NCBI RefSeq assembly: GCF_000327065.1
Contig: NC_019936.1
Location: forward strand, 2,058,501 to 2,122,500
Direction: 5' to 3'
Source: Stutzerimonas stutzeri RCH2
Lineage (GTDB): Bacteria; Pseudomonadota; Gammaproteobacteria; Pseudomonadales; Pseudomonadaceae
DNA: 64,000 nucleotides
In this document: positions 37,783 to 48,964 of the stretch, piece after piece
How positions within the stretch are numbered: position 1 is the stretch's first letter
Layout: every line of letters begins with the position of its first letter
Notes under the pieces: generated by a model
Told to the model about the DNA's origin: nothing
Seen by the model: the letters and a program-made list of their open reading frames with translations, nothing else
The model's database searches: none
Made by a program: the position numbers and the translations under genes

Positions 37783-40593
37783 ATGGGCGAACTGGCCAAA
37801 GAAATCCTCCCGGTCAATATCGAAGACGAGCTCAAGCAGTCCTACCTTGATTACGCCATGAGCGTGATCATTGGCCGTGCGCTGCCGGACGCGCGCGATG
37901 GCCTGAAACCGGTACACCGCCGCGTGCTGTTCGCCATGAGCGAGCTTGGCAATGACTGGAACAAGCCGTACAAGAAATCCGCCCGTGTGGTCGGTGACGT
38001 GATCGGTAAGTACCACCCGCACGGTGACTCGGCGGTATACGACACCATCGTGCGTATGGCGCAGCCGTTTTCGCTGCGCTACATGCTGGTCGACGGCCAG
38101 GGCAACTTCGGTTCGGTCGACGGCGACAGCGCTGCAGCGATGCGTTACACCGAAGTGCGCATGGCCAAGCTGGCCCATGAGCTGCTGGCCGACCTGGAGA
38201 AGGAAACCGTCGACTGGGTGCCCAACTACGACGGCACCGAGCAGATCCCGGCGGTCATGCCGACCAAGGTTCCCAACCTGCTGGTAAACGGCTCCAGCGG
38301 TATTGCGGTAGGCATGGCAACCAACATCCCGCCGCATAACCTGGGCGAAGTCATCGATGGTTGCCTGGCGCTGATCGACAACGCCGATATCACCATCGAC
38401 GAACTCATGCAGTTCATCCCTGGCCCCGATTTCCCCACAGCCGGCATCATCAACGGTCGTGCTGGCATCATCGAGGCCTACCGCACCGGCCGCGGGCGCA
38501 TCTATATCCGTGCGCGTGCCGATATCGAAGATATCGACAAGGTCGGCGGCCGCCAGCAGATCGTCATCACCGAGCTGCCTTACCAGCTGAACAAGGCACG
38601 GCTGATCGAGAAGATCGCCGAGCTGGTGAAAGAGAAGAAGATCGAAGGCATCACCGAGTTGCGTGACGAGTCCGACAAGGACGGCATGCGCGTGGTCATC
38701 GAGCTGCGCCGCGGCGAAGTGCCCGAGGTGATCCTCAACAACCTCTATGCGCAGACCCAGCTGCAGAGCGTCTTCGGTATCAACGTGGTCGCGCTCATCG
38801 ATGGCCAGCCGCGCACGCTGAACCTCAAAGAGCTGCTGGAAGCCTTCGTTCGCCACCGTCGCGAAGTCGTCACCCGCCGTACCGTCTATGAGCTGCGCAA
38901 GGCGCGCGAGCGTGGCCACATTCTTGAGGGGCAGGCGGTCGCGCTGTCCAACATCGATCCGGTCATCGCGGTGATCAAGGCTTCGCCAACTCCAGCCGAG
39001 GCCAAGGATGCGCTGATTTCCACTGCCTGGGAATCGAGCGCCGTCGAGGCGATGGTAGAGCGCGCAGGGGCTGATGCCTGTCGTCCGGAAGGTCTCGATC
39101 CGCAGTTCGGGTTGCGTGATGGCAAGTACTTCCTTTCGCCAGAGCAGGCCCAGGCGATTCTCGATCTTCGTCTGCACCGCCTGACCGGTCTCGAGCACGA
39201 GAAGCTGCTCAGCGAGTACCAGGAAATTCTCACCCAGATCGGCGAGCTGATCCGCATCCTGACCAATCCGGTTCGCCTGATGGAAGTCATCCGCGAAGAA
39301 CTGGAAGGCGTGAAGCGCGATTTCGGCGATGCACGGCGCACCGAGATTCTCGAGTCGCGTCTGGACCTGACGCTGGCGGACCTGATCACCGAAGAAGAGC
39401 GCGTCGTCACCATCTCGCATGGTGGTTATGCCAAGTCGCAACCGCTGGCCGCCTACCAGGCGCAGCGCCGTGGTGGTCGCGGCAAGGCTGCGACTGGGGT
39501 GAAGGAAGAGGATTACGTCGAGCATCTACTGGTTGCCAACAGCCATACCACGCTGCTGCTGTTCTCCAGCAAGGGCAAGGTGTACTGGCTGAAGACCTAC
39601 GAGATTCCCGAAGCATCGCGTACTTCGCGTGGCCGCCCGCTGGTCAACCTGCTGCCGCTCGACGAGGGCGAGCGCATTACCGCGATGCTTCAGGTCGATC
39701 TGGAAGCGCTGCGCAAACAGGCCGCCGAAGGTGAGGACGATCTGGACGACGCGGAAGGCCTGGTCATCGAGCACGATGATGCGGACGAGGTCGAAAGCGA
39801 TGACGCCGACAGCGACGAGAAAGACGAGCCGACCGGCTCCTACATTTTCATGGCTACTGCCAATGGCACGGTCAAGAAGACACCGCTGGTGCAGTTCAGC
39901 CGGCCGCGTACGTCCGGCCTGATCGCGCTCAAGCTGGAAGAGGGCGATACCCTGATCGCCGCAGCCGTGACCGATGGCGCCCAGGAAGTGATGATGTTCT
40001 CCGATGGCGGCAAGGTCATCCGCTTCAAGGAAAGCAAGGTGCGCATCATGGGGCGTAATGCTCGCGGTGTGCGCGGTATGCGTCTGCCCGAAGGGCAGCG
40101 CATCATTTCCATGCTGATCCCGGAGACGGGCGCGCAGATTCTCACCGCGTCCGTGCGTGGCTACGGCAAGCGCACCGCGATGGAAGAGTTCCCGCGTCGC
40201 GGCCGTGGCGGCCAGGGCGTCATCGCCATGGTCACCAACGAGCGCAACGGTCCGTTGGTAGGCGCTGTGCAGGTGCTCGAGGGCGAGGAGATCATGCTGA
40301 TTTCCGATCAGGGCACGCTCGTGCGGACCCGCGTCGACGAGGTGTCATCGCTGGGCCGCAATACTCAGGGTGTCACCCTGATCAAGCTGAGCAAGGGCGA
40401 GCATCTGGTAGGCCTGGAGCGCGTGCAGGAGCCATCCGAGGAAGACGTGCTGGAAGACATCGAAGCGCTGCTCGATGACGACGCTCTCGAGAAGGAAATG
40501 CCTGTGCTCAGCACCGAGCCGAGCGAGGATGAACTGCTCGGCGGGGCTGGCGACGTATCTCCGGATGTGGTGCCGACAGACGACGAAGACTGA
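37783..40593 (+). CDS. gyrA: DNA gyrase subunit A
   Basis: 936 residues. N-terminal breakage-reunion domain with the quinolone-determining region [19 protein letters not shown] (Ser83 and Asp87, wild-type pattern) and the active-site tyrosine region [13 protein letters not shown]-terminal beta-pinwheel with repeats such as [20 protein letters not shown] and the GyrA box QRRGGRG. An acidic insertion ([16 protein letters not shown] onward, near residue 650) and an acidic tail are present, as in other Pseudomonas GyrA. The ATG at 37783 follows AAGGAACC. serC follows after 102 bases. Confidence 0.98.
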   Translation: MGELAKEILPVNIEDELKQSYLDYAMSVIIGRALPDARDGLKPVHRRVLFAMSELGNDWNKPYKKSARVVGDVIGKYHPHGDSAVYDTIVRMAQPFSLRYMLVDGQGNFGSVDGDSAAAMRYTEVRMAKLAHELLADLEKETVDWVPNYDGTEQIPAVMPTKVPNLLVNGSSGIAVGMATNIPPHNLGEVIDGCLALIDNADITIDELMQFIPGPDFPTAGIINGRAGIIEAYRTGRGRIYIRARADIEDIDKVGGRQQIVITELPYQLNKARLIEKIAELVKEKKIEGITELRDESDKDGMRVVIELRRGEVPEVILNNLYAQTQLQSVFGINVVALIDGQPRTLNLKELLEAFVRHRREVVTRRTVYELRKARERGHILEGQAVALSNIDPVIAVIKASPTPAEAKDALISTAWESSAVEAMVERAGADACRPEGLDPQFGLRDGKYFLSPEQAQAILDLRLHRLTGLEHEKLLSEYQEILTQIGELIRILTNPVRLMEVIREELEGVKRDFGDARRTEILESRLDLTLADLITEEERVVTISHGGYAKSQPLAAYQAQRRGGRGKAATGVKEEDYVEHLLVANSHTTLLLFSSKGKVYWLKTYEIPEASRTSRGRPLVNLLPLDEGERITAMLQVDLEALRKQAAEGEDDLDDAEGLVIEHDDADEVESDDADSDEKDEPTGSYIFMATANGTVKKTPLVQFSRPRTSGLIALKLEEGDTLIAAAVTDGAQEVMMFSDGGKVIRFKESKVRIMGRNARGVRGMRLPEGQRIISMLIPETGAQILTASVRGYGKRTAMEEFPRRGRGGQGVIAMVTNERNGPLVGAVQVLEGEEIMLISDQGTLVRTRVDEVSSLGRNTQGVTLIKLSKGEHLVGLERVQEPSEEDVLEDIEALLDDDALEKEMPVLSTEPSEDELLGGAGDVSPDVVPTDDED

Positions 40594-40695
40594 TCGGCGA
40601 AAGCAATCCGCAAACAGGTGGTAGCGCGGTGGTCGGTAGAGGTACCGGTCGCCGCGCCGCGGGAATCAACATCGAGCAAGAGCGAGAGAACAGCA

Positions 40696-41781
40696 GTGAG
40701 CAAACGCGCCTTTAACTTCTGTGCCGGTCCGGCTGCGCTTCCCGAAGCCGTCCTTCAGCGCGCCCAGGCGGAGCTTCTCGACTGGCATGGCAAGGGCCTG
40801 TCGGTCATGGAGATGAGTCACCGTAGCGACGAATACACCGCCATCGCCGAAAAGGCCGAGCAGGATCTGCGCGACCTGCTGGCGATTCCGTCGAACTACA
40901 AGGTGCTGTTCCTCCAGGGGGGCGCCAGCCAGCAGTTTGCAGAGATTCCGCTGAATCTGCTGCCGGAAGATGGAGTTGCGGACTATATCGATACGGGTAT
41001 CTGGTCACGCAAGGCGATCGAAGAAGCCCGTCGTTTCGGCAACGTCAACGTCGCGGCCAGCGCCAAACCCCTCGATTACTTCGCGATCCCGGGGCAGAAC
41101 GACTGGCAGCTCAGCGAGCGCGCTGCGTACCTGCACTACGCGAGCAACGAAACCATTGGCGGCCTGCAGTTCGACTGGGTCCCTGAGGTTGGCGATACAC
41201 CGCTGGTCGTCGACATGTCCTCGGACATTCTGTCGCGGACCATCGACGTGTCGAAGTTCGGCCTGATCTACGCCGGTGCGCAGAAGAACATCGGGCCGTC
41301 GGGCCTAGTGGTCGTCATCGTTCGTGAAGACCTGCTTGGTCGCGCGCGTTCCGCCTGCCCGACCATGCTCGACTACAAGATCGCCGCGGATAACGGCTCT
41401 ATGTACAACACACCGGCAACCTTTTCCTGGTACCTCTCGGGGCTGGTCTTCGAGTGGCTGAAGGAGCAGGGCGGCGTCGAGGCGATGGAACAGCGCAACC
41501 GCGCGAAGAAGGACATGCTCTACGGCGCCATCGATGCCAGCGATTTCTACACCAATCCCATCGCCGTCAACGCGCGTTCGTGGATGAACGTGCCGTTCCG
41601 TCTGGCCGACGAGCGTTTGGACAAGTCGTTCCTGGCCGGTGCCGACGCGCGCGGCCTGTTGAACCTCAAAGGTCATCGCTCCGTGGGCGGCATGCGCGCA
41701 TCGATCTACAACGCTGTCGGTCTGGACGCGGTCGAAGCGCTGGTGGCCTACATGGCCGAGTTCGAGAAGGAGCACGGCTGA
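40696..41781 (+). CDS. serC: 3-phosphoserine/phosphohydroxythreonine aminotransferase
   Basis: PLP enzyme of serine synthesis, also used in pyridoxal phosphate synthesis. 361 residues from a GTG at 40696 behind GAGAG. FNFCAGPAALPEAVL, FLQGGASQQFAEIPLNLL and the PLP-lysine segment LIYAGAQKNIGPSGL are clear. The stop overlaps the pheA start by one base (TGATG), so the two are translationally coupled. Confidence 0.97.
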   Translation: MSKRAFNFCAGPAALPEAVLQRAQAELLDWHGKGLSVMEMSHRSDEYTAIAEKAEQDLRDLLAIPSNYKVLFLQGGASQQFAEIPLNLLPEDGVADYIDTGIWSRKAIEEARRFGNVNVAASAKPLDYFAIPGQNDWQLSERAAYLHYASNETIGGLQFDWVPEVGDTPLVVDMSSDILSRTIDVSKFGLIYAGAQKNIGPSGLVVVIVREDLLGRARSACPTMLDYKIAADNGSMYNTPATFSWYLSGLVFEWLKEQGGVEAMEQRNRAKKDMLYGAIDASDFYTNPIAVNARSWMNVPFRLADERLDKSFLAGADARGLLNLKGHRSVGGMRASIYNAVGLDAVEALVAYMAEFEKEHG

Positions 41782-42878
41782 TGAGCGACGCCGATCAGCT
41801 GAAGGCCCTGCGGGTTCGAATCGACAGTCTCGACGAGCGCATTCTTGACCTGATCAGCGAGCGCGCCCGCTGCGCCCAGGAGGTTGCCCGGGTCAAGACG
41901 GCGGCGCTGGCCGAAGGCGAGTCGGCGGTGTTCTATCGTCCGGAGCGCGAAGCCTGGGTGCTCAAGCACATCATGGAGCTCAACCGCGGGCCGCTCGACA
42001 ACGAGGAGATGGCGCGTCTGTTCCGCGAGATCATGTCGTCCTGCCTGGCCCTGGAGCAGCCGCTCCGGGTCGCCTATCTCGGTCCGGAAGGTACGTTCTC
42101 TCAGGCCGCGGCGCTCAAGCACTTCGGCCATGCGGTGATCAGCACGCCGATGGCGGCCATCGACGAAGTATTCCGTGAGGTTGTGGCGGGGGCCGTGAAT
42201 TTCGGCGTAGTGCCGGTGGAGAACTCCACCGAAGGCGCGGTCAATCACACGCTGGATAGCTTCCTCGAACACGACATCGTGATCTGCGGCGAGGTGGAGT
42301 TGCGTATCCATCATCATCTGCTGGTGGGTGAGACGACCAAGACTGATCGGATCACGCGCATCTACTCCCATGCGCAATCGCTGGCGCAGTGTCGTAAGTG
42401 GCTTGATGCCCACTACCCGAATGTCGAACGCGTAGCGGTTTCCAGCAATGCGGATGCGGCCAAGCGGGTCAAGAGCGAGTGGAATTCGGCGGCTATCGCC
42501 GGAGACATGGCTGCCCAGCTCTACGGTCTGACCAAGCTGGCCGAGAAGATCGAGGATCGCCCGGACAACTCCACGCGCTTCCTGATCATTGGCAGCCAGG
42601 AAGTGCCGCCGACCGGCGATGACAAGACTTCGATCATCGTCTCGATGCGCAACAAGCCAGGGGCCTTGCATGAGCTACTGGTGCCATTCCATGCCAACGG
42701 CATCGACTTGACCCGCATCGAAACACGGCCATCGCGCAGCGGCAAATGGACCTACGTGTTCTTCATCGACTTCCTCGGCCATCATCAGGATCCGCTGATC
42801 AAGGATGTGCTGGAGAAGATCGGTCAGGAAGCCGTAGCGCTGAAAGTGTTGGGCTCCTATCCCAAAGCAGTCCTTTGA
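41781..42878 (+). CDS. pheA: Chorismate mutase/prephenate dehydratase (P-protein)
   Basis: It converts chorismate to prephenate and then phenylpyruvate, the phenylalanine branch. 365 residues: N-terminal AroQ mutase domain (LRVRIDSLDERILDLISERARC), prephenate dehydratase domain (VAYLGPEGTFSQAAALKHFG, PVENSTEGAVNHTLDSF, DNSTRFLIIG) and a C-terminal ACT regulatory domain (NKPGALHELLVPFHANGIDL, ETRPSRSGKWTYVFFIDF) that binds Phe for feedback control. It starts inside the serC stop and is followed by an inverted repeat and hisC. Confidence 0.97.
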   Translation: MSDADQLKALRVRIDSLDERILDLISERARCAQEVARVKTAALAEGESAVFYRPEREAWVLKHIMELNRGPLDNEEMARLFREIMSSCLALEQPLRVAYLGPEGTFSQAAALKHFGHAVISTPMAAIDEVFREVVAGAVNFGVVPVENSTEGAVNHTLDSFLEHDIVICGEVELRIHHHLLVGETTKTDRITRIYSHAQSLAQCRKWLDAHYPNVERVAVSSNADAAKRVKSEWNSAAIAGDMAAQLYGLTKLAEKIEDRPDNSTRFLIIGSQEVPPTGDDKTSIIVSMRNKPGALHELLVPFHANGIDLTRIETRPSRSGKWTYVFFIDFLGHHQDPLIKDVLEKIGQEAVALKVLGSYPKAVL

Positions 42879-42885
42879 TATTGCG

Positions 42886-42955
42886 GCTTCAGGCTGCGGT
42901 GGCGGGGGACAGGCGGGCGGCTTGTACCAGCTGCCAGAGGCCTGCAGCCTGAGGC
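42886..42955. repeat. Inverted repeat between pheA and hisC, REP-like
   Basis: GCTTCAGGCTGC at 42886-42897 and GCAGCCTGAGGC at 42944-42955 are inverted copies with one G-U-type mismatch, and the space between is G-rich with a further GCGGCTTG-type piece. Similar 'CTTCAGGCTGC' intergenic repeats are common in pseudomonads as I recall. It may be a REP element or a large stem in the pheA-hisC message. Confidence 0.55.
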
Positions 42956-42961
42956 TTATTT

Positions 42962-44071
42962 ATGAGTTGTGATTACCTTGCTTTGGCTCAGCCGGGCGTG
43001 CAGAAGCTGTCTCCCTATGTACCGGGTAAGCCGGTTGACGAGCTGGCACGCGAGCTGAATTTGGACCCTGCTGGAATCGTCAAGCTTGCCAGCAACGAAA
43101 ACCCGCTGGGACCAAGCCCGAAAGTACTTGATGCGATCAGGGCTGAGCTTTCGGAGCTGACCCGCTACCCGGACGGTAACGGTTTCGCGCTAAAGCAGCG
43201 GCTCGCCGAACGCTATTCGGTTGGCATCAATCAGGTCACCCTGGGCAACGGCTCCAATGACATTCTTGAGCTGATTGCGCGCGCCTATCTGGCGCCCGGG
43301 CTCAACGCCGTGTTCAGCGAGCATGCCTTCGCTGTCTATCCGATTGCCACGCAAGCGGTCGGTGCCGAGGGGCGTGCCGTGCCGGCAAAGAACTGGGGCC
43401 ACGATCTCGACGCAATGGCGGCGGCCATCGACGAAAACACCCGAGTGGTTTTTGTCGCCAACCCCAACAATCCGACCGGAACCTGGTTCGATGCTGCTGC
43501 GCTGGGCGGATTTCTCGCTCGCGTACCGGAGCATGTCCTGGTGGTGCTGGATGAGGCCTATATCGAATATGCCGAAGGTCAGGAGCTGCCTGATGGGCTG
43601 GCGTTCCTCGCCGACTATCCCAATCTGCTGGTTTCGCGCACCTTCTCCAAGGCCTATGGCCTGGCGGCCCTGCGCGTCGGCTACGCCATCAGCTCGCCAG
43701 TGATCGCCGACGTACTGAACCGTGTCAGGCAGCCATTCAACGTGAATAGTCTGGCGCTGGCGGCGGCTTGCGCAGCGCTGGATGACGTCGATTATCTGCT
43801 TGCCAGCCGCAAGGCGAATGATGCCGGAATGCTTCAGCTGGAAACGGGTTTCCGTCAGCTGGGGCTGGAGTGGATTCCTTCTCGGGGCAATTTCATCGCG
43901 GTGGATTTCGCCCGCGATGCTACTCCGATCAACCAGGCGTTATTGCGAGAAGGGGTGATTGTGCGTCCTGTGGCCGGATACGGTATGCCAACCTTCCTGC
44001 GTGTCTCAATTGGCACCGAGCAGGAAAATGCACGCTTTCTCGATGTGCTGCGCCAGGTACTCGCTCAGTGA
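42962..44071 (+). CDS. hisC: Histidinol-phosphate aminotransferase
   Basis: A PLP-dependent class I/II aminotransferase; besides histidinol phosphate, this paralogue in aromatic clusters can serve phenylalanine and tyrosine transamination. 369 residues. ASNENPLGPSPKVLDAI, FVANPNNPTGTWF, and the PLP-lysine segment RTFSKAYGLAALRVGYA with RQPFNVNSLA are clear. The position between pheA and tyrA suggests an aromatic role. The stop overlaps the next start as GTGA. Confidence 0.95.
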   Translation: MSCDYLALAQPGVQKLSPYVPGKPVDELARELNLDPAGIVKLASNENPLGPSPKVLDAIRAELSELTRYPDGNGFALKQRLAERYSVGINQVTLGNGSNDILELIARAYLAPGLNAVFSEHAFAVYPIATQAVGAEGRAVPAKNWGHDLDAMAAAIDENTRVVFVANPNNPTGTWFDAAALGGFLARVPEHVLVVLDEAYIEYAEGQELPDGLAFLADYPNLLVSRTFSKAYGLAALRVGYAISSPVIADVLNRVRQPFNVNSLALAAACAALDDVDYLLASRKANDAGMLQLETGFRQLGLEWIPSRGNFIAVDFARDATPINQALLREGVIVRPVAGYGMPTFLRVSIGTEQENARFLDVLRQVLAQ

Positions 44072-46311
44072 ATCACGCTCGTCACGCGCAACAGCCTTCG
44101 CCGATTTTGAATCGCCTGGTGGTGATCGGCCTTGGCCTGATTGGCGGCTCGTTCGCCAAGGGCTTGCGTGAGGCTGGCCTTTGTCGCGAGGTGGTCGGCT
44201 TCGATCTGGATGCGCGCTCGCGGGAGCTGGCTGTCGAACTGGGTGTGGTTGATCGTTGCGCCGACACGCTCGCCGAGGCTTGTCATGGGGCTGACGTAAT
44301 CCAGCTTGCGACGCCTATCCTTGCGCTGGAGCGGTTGCTCGGTGAGCTGGCGAAGCTCGAACTGGGCGGGGCCGTGATCACCGACGTCGGTAGCGCCAAG
44401 GGTAATGTGGTGCGCTGTGCGCGCAATGTTTTCGGCGAAATGCCGTCCCGTTTCGTTCCTGGTCATCCCATTGCGGGCTCTGAACTTAGTGGCGTGACGG
44501 CGGCAAACAGCACGCTGTTTCGGCGGCACAAGGTCATCCTCACGCCGTTGGAGAATACCGATCCACAAGCGCTCGCGCTGGTGACTAAGCTTTGGTCGGC
44601 ACTCGGTGCTGACGTCGAGCACATGGGCGTCGCGCATCACGACGAAGTGCTGGCTGCCACCAGTCATCTGCCTCACCTGCTGGCCTTCGGTCTGGTTGAT
44701 TCGCTCGCCAAGCGCCATGAGAATCTAGAAATCTTCCGTTACGCGGCAGGTGGCTTTCGCGATTTCACCCGTATCGCTGGTAGCGATCCGGTGATGTGGC
44801 ACGACATCTTTCTCGCCAATCGCGAGGCCGTGCTGCACACCCTGGACGATTTTCGTGCCGACCTCGACGCGCTGCGCGCCGCGGTCGATGAAGGAGACGG
44901 GCACCGGTTGTTGGGCGTGTTTACACGTGCCAAGGCGGCCCGGGAACATTTCAGTAAAATACTGGCTCGCCGAGCCTATGTGGACGTTATGCATTCCAAT
45001 GACCTCGTTTTCCTCGCCAATCCCGGCGGCAGCCTGACTGGCCATCTTCGCGTTCCGGGCGACAAATCCATTTCTCACCGTTCGATCATGCTTGGCTCCC
45101 TGGCCGAAGGCACGACTGAAGTAGAAGGTTTCCTCGAGGGCGAGGACGCCCTGGCTACCATTCAGGCGTTCCGGGACATGGGCGTCGTCATCGAGGGGCC
45201 GCATCAGGGTCGCGTGACCGTCCATGGTGTCGGTCTGCACGGTCTCAAGGCTCCGCCCGGGCCGATCTATCTGGGCAATTCCGGAACCTCCATGCGGTTG
45301 CTGTCCGGTCTGCTCGCTGCGCAACCGTTCGATACGACGCTGACGGGTGATGCGTCTCTGTCCAAGCGGCCGATGAATCGCGTCGCCAAGCCGTTGCGCG
45401 AGATGGGTGCGGTCATCGAGACGGCTCCCGACGGACGGCCTCCGCTGACCATTCGTGGTGGTCAGCGTCTGTCTGGCATGCATTACGAGATGCCGATGGC
45501 CAGCGCCCAGGTCAAGTCCTGCCTGTTGCTGGCTGGTCTGTATGCCGCCGGCCAGACTTCGGTCACCGAGCCGGCCCCGACGCGCGACCATACCGAGCGC
45601 ATGCTGCGCGGCTTCGGCTATCCGGTGACCGTCAAGGGCAGCACTGCGCTCGTCGAACCCGGACATAAGCTGCAGGCGACCCATATCGAGGTGCCGGCAG
45701 ATATCTCTTCGGCGGCGTTCTTCATGGTTGCGGCGAGCATCGCTCAAGGCTCGGAAATTGTGCTCGAGCACGTTGGTGTAAATCCTACCCGTACCGGTGT
45801 GATCGACATCCTTAAACTGATGGGTGGCGACATCTCTCTGGAGAATCCACGCGAGGTGGGCGGCGAGCCAGTGGCGGACATCCGTGTGCGTGGTGCGCAG
45901 CTCAAGGGTATCGATATTCCTGAAGATCTGGTTCCGCTGGCGATCGACGAGTTCCCGGTGCTCTTCGTGGCTGCGGCTTGTGCGGAAGGTCGTACCACCT
46001 TGCGCGGTGCCGAGGAGTTGCGGGTCAAGGAATCTGACCGCATCCAGGTCATGGCGGACGGGCTGCAGACACTGGGCGTCAAGGCTGAACCGACTCCGGA
46101 CGGAATTGTCATCGAAGGTGGCGCGATTGGTTCCGGTGAGGTCTGGGCGCATGGCGATCACCGTATCGCCATGTCCTTCAGCGTGGCTGCGCTCCGCGCC
46201 AGCGGTCCGGTCCGTATCCACGACTGTGCCAACGTGGCGACGTCGTTCCCCAACTTCCTCGCCTTGGCGCAGCGCGCCGGCATGCAGGTTCATTCGGAGG
46301 GCGATTCATGA
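44068..46311 (+). CDS. Fused prephenate dehydrogenase/3-phosphoshikimate 1-carboxyvinyltransferase (TyrA-AroA)
   Basis: 747 residues from a GTG overlapping the hisC stop. Residues about 1-300 form the NAD(P)-dependent prephenate dehydrogenase ([39 protein letters not shown]). From about residue 310 a full EPSP synthase follows ([54 protein letters not shown]). The first makes 4-hydroxyphenylpyruvate; the second makes EPSP, the chorismate precursor. The fusion is known in Pseudomonas, so it is not a misassembly. The EPSP substrate loop differs from the GTAMRP of class I enzymes. cmk overlaps the stop by four bases. Confidence 0.95.
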   Translation: MNHARHAQQPSPILNRLVVIGLGLIGGSFAKGLREAGLCREVVGFDLDARSRELAVELGVVDRCADTLAEACHGADVIQLATPILALERLLGELAKLELGGAVITDVGSAKGNVVRCARNVFGEMPSRFVPGHPIAGSELSGVTAANSTLFRRHKVILTPLENTDPQALALVTKLWSALGADVEHMGVAHHDEVLAATSHLPHLLAFGLVDSLAKRHENLEIFRYAAGGFRDFTRIAGSDPVMWHDIFLANREAVLHTLDDFRADLDALRAAVDEGDGHRLLGVFTRAKAAREHFSKILARRAYVDVMHSNDLVFLANPGGSLTGHLRVPGDKSISHRSIMLGSLAEGTTEVEGFLEGEDALATIQAFRDMGVVIEGPHQGRVTVHGVGLHGLKAPPGPIYLGNSGTSMRLLSGLLAAQPFDTTLTGDASLSKRPMNRVAKPLREMGAVIETAPDGRPPLTIRGGQRLSGMHYEMPMASAQVKSCLLLAGLYAAGQTSVTEPAPTRDHTERMLRGFGYPVTVKGSTALVEPGHKLQATHIEVPADISSAAFFMVAASIAQGSEIVLEHVGVNPTRTGVIDILKLMGGDISLENPREVGGEPVADIRVRGAQLKGIDIPEDLVPLAIDEFPVLFVAAACAEGRTTLRGAEELRVKESDRIQVMADGLQTLGVKAEPTPDGIVIEGGAIGSGEVWAHGDHRIAMSFSVAALRASGPVRIHDCANVATSFPNFLALAQRAGMQVHSEGDS

Positions 46312-46997
46312 TCAGGCCTGTTCCGGTCATCACCATCGACGGTCCGAGTGGCTCGGGTAAGGGGACGGTTGCAGCGTTGCTCGCTGGCAAGCTGGGCTGG
46401 AATTTCCTCGACTCCGGTGCCTTGTATCGTCTGCTGGCCTTTGCGGCGCGTAACCATGGTGTTGATCTGACCAACGAAGAGGCGCTGAAAGTGCTCGCCG
46501 AGCACCTTGATGTCCAGTTCGGCGCCGCTCGTGACGGTCACGGCATGATCATTACGCTCGAAGGAGAGGAGGTTACCGAAGCCATTCGCAATGAAAGCGT
46601 TGGCGCCGGTGCATCTCAGGTGGCGGCGTTGCCGGTGGTTCGCACGGCTTTGTTGCAGCGGCAGAAAGCCTTCCGCGAAGCGCCTGGGCTGGTCGCCGAC
46701 GGGCGTGACATGGGCACCGTGGTTTTCCCCGATGCACCATTGAAGATATTTCTCACCGCCAGCGCCGAGGAGCGTGCTCGTCGGCGGTACTTGCAGTTGA
46801 AGGCGCGGGGCGATGATGTTAATCTCGCGAGTCTTCTTGAGGAGATCCGGGAGCGCGACGAGCGCGACACCCAACGTGCGGTGGCACCGCTGAAGCCGGC
46901 AGACGATGCCATTCAACTGGATTCCACTACACTCTCCATCGAAGAAGTGCTGCAAAAGATTCTGAGCGAAGTCGCCGACCGCGATTTGGCTGGATGA
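46308..46997 (+). CDS. cmk: (d)CMP kinase
   Basis: It phosphorylates CMP and dCMP using ATP. 229 residues. The P-loop is in [20 protein letters not shown] at the N-terminus, the CMP-binding part in [20 protein letters not shown], and the lid in [14 protein letters not shown]. The ATG overlaps the previous stop as ATGA, and rpsA follows after a terminator, the usual cmk-rpsA order. Confidence 0.96.
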   Translation: MIRPVPVITIDGPSGSGKGTVAALLAGKLGWNFLDSGALYRLLAFAARNHGVDLTNEEALKVLAEHLDVQFGAARDGHGMIITLEGEEVTEAIRNESVGAGASQVAALPVVRTALLQRQKAFREAPGLVADGRDMGTVVFPDAPLKIFLTASAEERARRRYLQLKARGDDVNLASLLEEIRERDERDTQRAVAPLKPADDAIQLDSTTLSIEEVLQKILSEVADRDLAG

Positions 46998-47074
46998 TCG
47001 GAACGCCGAAAGGCGGCCAAACGGACTCGAGACACACTCAGCCCAGGCTGCGAGTGTCGGAGCCGTTAACAAGG

Positions 47075-47117
47075 AGGCATGTGGGAGACCAGATCCAGTC
47101 CCACAGGCCTTTTTTTA
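47075..47117 (+). terminator. Terminator/attenuator between cmk and rpsA
   Basis: AGGCATGTGGGA pairs with TCCCACAGGCCT apart from one bulged position, around a 12-base loop, followed by a seven-T run. It should separate cmk from rpsA transcription, so rpsA must either have its own promoter or depend on read-through. Confidence 0.8.
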
Positions 47118-47188
47118 TATGAATGAACCCACATTGTCTGGAATGTGGAGATTGGGCGGATCCTCGCCTGAAAACAGCAGGAATCAAC

Positions 47189-48871
47189 ATGAGCGAAAGC
47201 TTCGCAGAACTTTTTGAAGAAAGCCTTAAATCCCTCGACATGCAGCCGGGTGCCATCATCACCGGCATCGTGGTCGACATCGATGGTGACTGGGTCACCG
47301 TGCATGCCGGCCTCAAGTCCGAGGGCGTCATCCCGGTCGAGCAGTTCTACAACGAGCAGGGCGAGCTGACCATCAAGGTGGGTGACGAGGTCCACGTTGC
47401 TCTGGACGCGGTTGAAGATGGCTTTGGCGAAACCAAGCTGTCCCGTGAAAAAGCCAAGCGCGCGGAATCCTGGATTGTTCTGGAAGCGGCTTTCGCTGCA
47501 GAAGAAGTGGTCAAGGGCGTCATCAACGGCAAAGTCAAAGGTGGCTTCACCGTCGACGTCAACGGTATTCGTGCGTTCCTGCCGGGTTCGCTGGTCGATG
47601 TCCGCCCTGTGCGCGACACCACCCACCTGGAAGGCAAAGAGCTCGAGTTCAAGGTCATCAAGCTGGACCAGAAGCGCAACAACGTTGTCGTTTCCCGCCG
47701 CAGCGTGCTGGAAGCCGAGAACAGCGCCGAGCGCGAAGCTCTGCTCGAGTCCCTGCAGGAAGGTCAGCAGGTCAAGGGTATCGTCAAGAACCTCACCGAC
47801 TACGGTGCGTTCGTTGACCTGGGCGGCGTCGATGGTCTGCTGCACATCACCGACATGGCCTGGAAGCGTATCAAGCATCCGTCCGAGATCGTCAACGTTG
47901 GCGACGAGATCGATGTCAAGGTGCTGAAGTTCGACCGCGAGCGCAACCGCGTATCGCTGGGTCTGAAGCAGCTGGGCGAAGACCCATGGGTTGCCATCAA
48001 GGCTCGCTACCCAGAAGGTACCCGCGTTCAGGCTCGCGTCACCAATCTCACCGACTACGGCTGCTTCGCCGAGCTGGAAGAGGGCGTCGAAGGTCTGGTG
48101 CACGTTTCCGAAATGGATTGGACCAACAAGAACATCCACCCGTCGAAGGTCGTTCAGGTCGGCGACGAAGTGGAAGTCATGGTTCTGGACATCGACGAAG
48201 AGCGTCGTCGCATCTCCCTGGGCATCAAGCAGTGCAAGTCCAACCCATGGGAAGACTTCTCTGGCCAGTTCAACAAGGGCGACCGCATCTCCGGCACCAT
48301 CAAGTCGATCACTGATTTCGGTATCTTCATTGGTCTGGACGGCGGCATCGACGGTCTGGTTCACCTGTCCGACATCTCCTGGAACGAGCCGGGTGAAGAA
48401 GCCGTTCGCCGCTTCAAGAAGGGCGACGAGCTGGATACCGTCATCCTGTCGGTCGACCCGGAGCGTGAGCGCATCTCCCTGGGCATCAAGCAGCTGGAAG
48501 ACGATCCGTTCTCCAACTACGCCGCTGTCAATGACAAGGGCAGCATCGTTCGCGGTACCGTGAAAGAAGTTGACGCCAAGGGCGCCATCATCGATCTGGG
48601 TAACGATATCGAAGCTACTCTGAAAGCTTCCGAAATCAGCCGTGACCGCGTTGAAGATGCGCGCAACGTGCTGAAGGAAGGCGACGAAGTCGAAGCCAAG
48701 ATCATCAGCATCGACCGCAAGTCCCGCGTGATCAGCCTGTCCATCAAGTCCAAAGACGTCGAAGACGAAAAGGATGCGATGAAAGAGCTGCGCACCAAGC
48801 AGGACGTAGAAAGCACTGGTCCGACCACCATTGGTGATCTGATCCGTGCTCAGATGGAAAACCAGAACTAA
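47189..48871 (+). CDS. rpsA: Small ribosomal subunit protein bS1
   Basis: 560 residues with six S1 RNA-binding domains in tandem; the repeats with conserved [20 protein letters not shown] and [24 protein letters not shown] blocks are visible from about residue 20 to 540. S1 binds mRNA leaders and the 30S subunit. The start ATG at 47189 has only a weak CAGGA upstream, as usual for self-regulated rpsA leaders. ihfB, its normal downstream neighbour, is absent: a terminator and an unrelated MarR gene follow. Confidence 0.98.
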   Translation: MSESFAELFEESLKSLDMQPGAIITGIVVDIDGDWVTVHAGLKSEGVIPVEQFYNEQGELTIKVGDEVHVALDAVEDGFGETKLSREKAKRAESWIVLEAAFAAEEVVKGVINGKVKGGFTVDVNGIRAFLPGSLVDVRPVRDTTHLEGKELEFKVIKLDQKRNNVVVSRRSVLEAENSAEREALLESLQEGQQVKGIVKNLTDYGAFVDLGGVDGLLHITDMAWKRIKHPSEIVNVGDEIDVKVLKFDRERNRVSLGLKQLGEDPWVAIKARYPEGTRVQARVTNLTDYGCFAELEEGVEGLVHVSEMDWTNKNIHPSKVVQVGDEVEVMVLDIDEERRRISLGIKQCKSNPWEDFSGQFNKGDRISGTIKSITDFGIFIGLDGGIDGLVHLSDISWNEPGEEAVRRFKKGDELDTVILSVDPERERISLGIKQLEDDPFSNYAAVNDKGSIVRGTVKEVDAKGAIIDLGNDIEATLKASEISRDRVEDARNVLKEGDEVEAKIISIDRKSRVISLSIKSKDVEDEKDAMKELRTKQDVESTGPTTIGDLIRAQMENQN

Positions 48872-48887
48872 GTTCGGGTTCTTCATG

Positions 48888-48916
48888 AAAAAGGGCGCCT
48901 CCGGGCGCCCTTTTTT
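48888..48916 (+). terminator. Terminator after rpsA
   Basis: AAAAAGGGCGCC with GGGCGCCCTTTTTT around a short CTC-type loop, a classical intrinsic terminator, 17 bases after the stop. It ends the long gyrA-rpsA transcription unit. Confidence 0.92.
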
Positions 48917-48964
48917 GTGCCCGCGATTCAGGCGTGGTGAAGCGGCCGGGCTCCGTGAAGACTG

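Noticed and set aside
38017..38050. Quinolone-resistance mutation in gyrA
   Set aside because: Residues Ser83 and Asp87 are the wild-type pattern.
37729..39525. 598-codon minus-strand ORF opposite gyrA
   Set aside because: It lies fully inside the certain gyrA gene; long antisense frames are expected in GC-rich coding sequence and the translation has no recognisable domain.
44725..46293. 522-codon minus-strand ORF opposite the TyrA-AroA gene
   Set aside because: Shadow of the aroA half; His/Gln/Arg-rich translation with no domain.
47079..47126. Short ORF with a strong AAGGAGG just before its ATG, upstream of rpsA
   Set aside because: The Shine-Dalgarno is only one base from the ATG and the ORF runs through the terminator stem; more likely coincidence than a leader peptide.
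47066..48886. 606-codon minus-strand ORF opposite rpsA
   Set aside because: Shadow of rpsA; its protein is built from the reverse of the repeated S1 domains.
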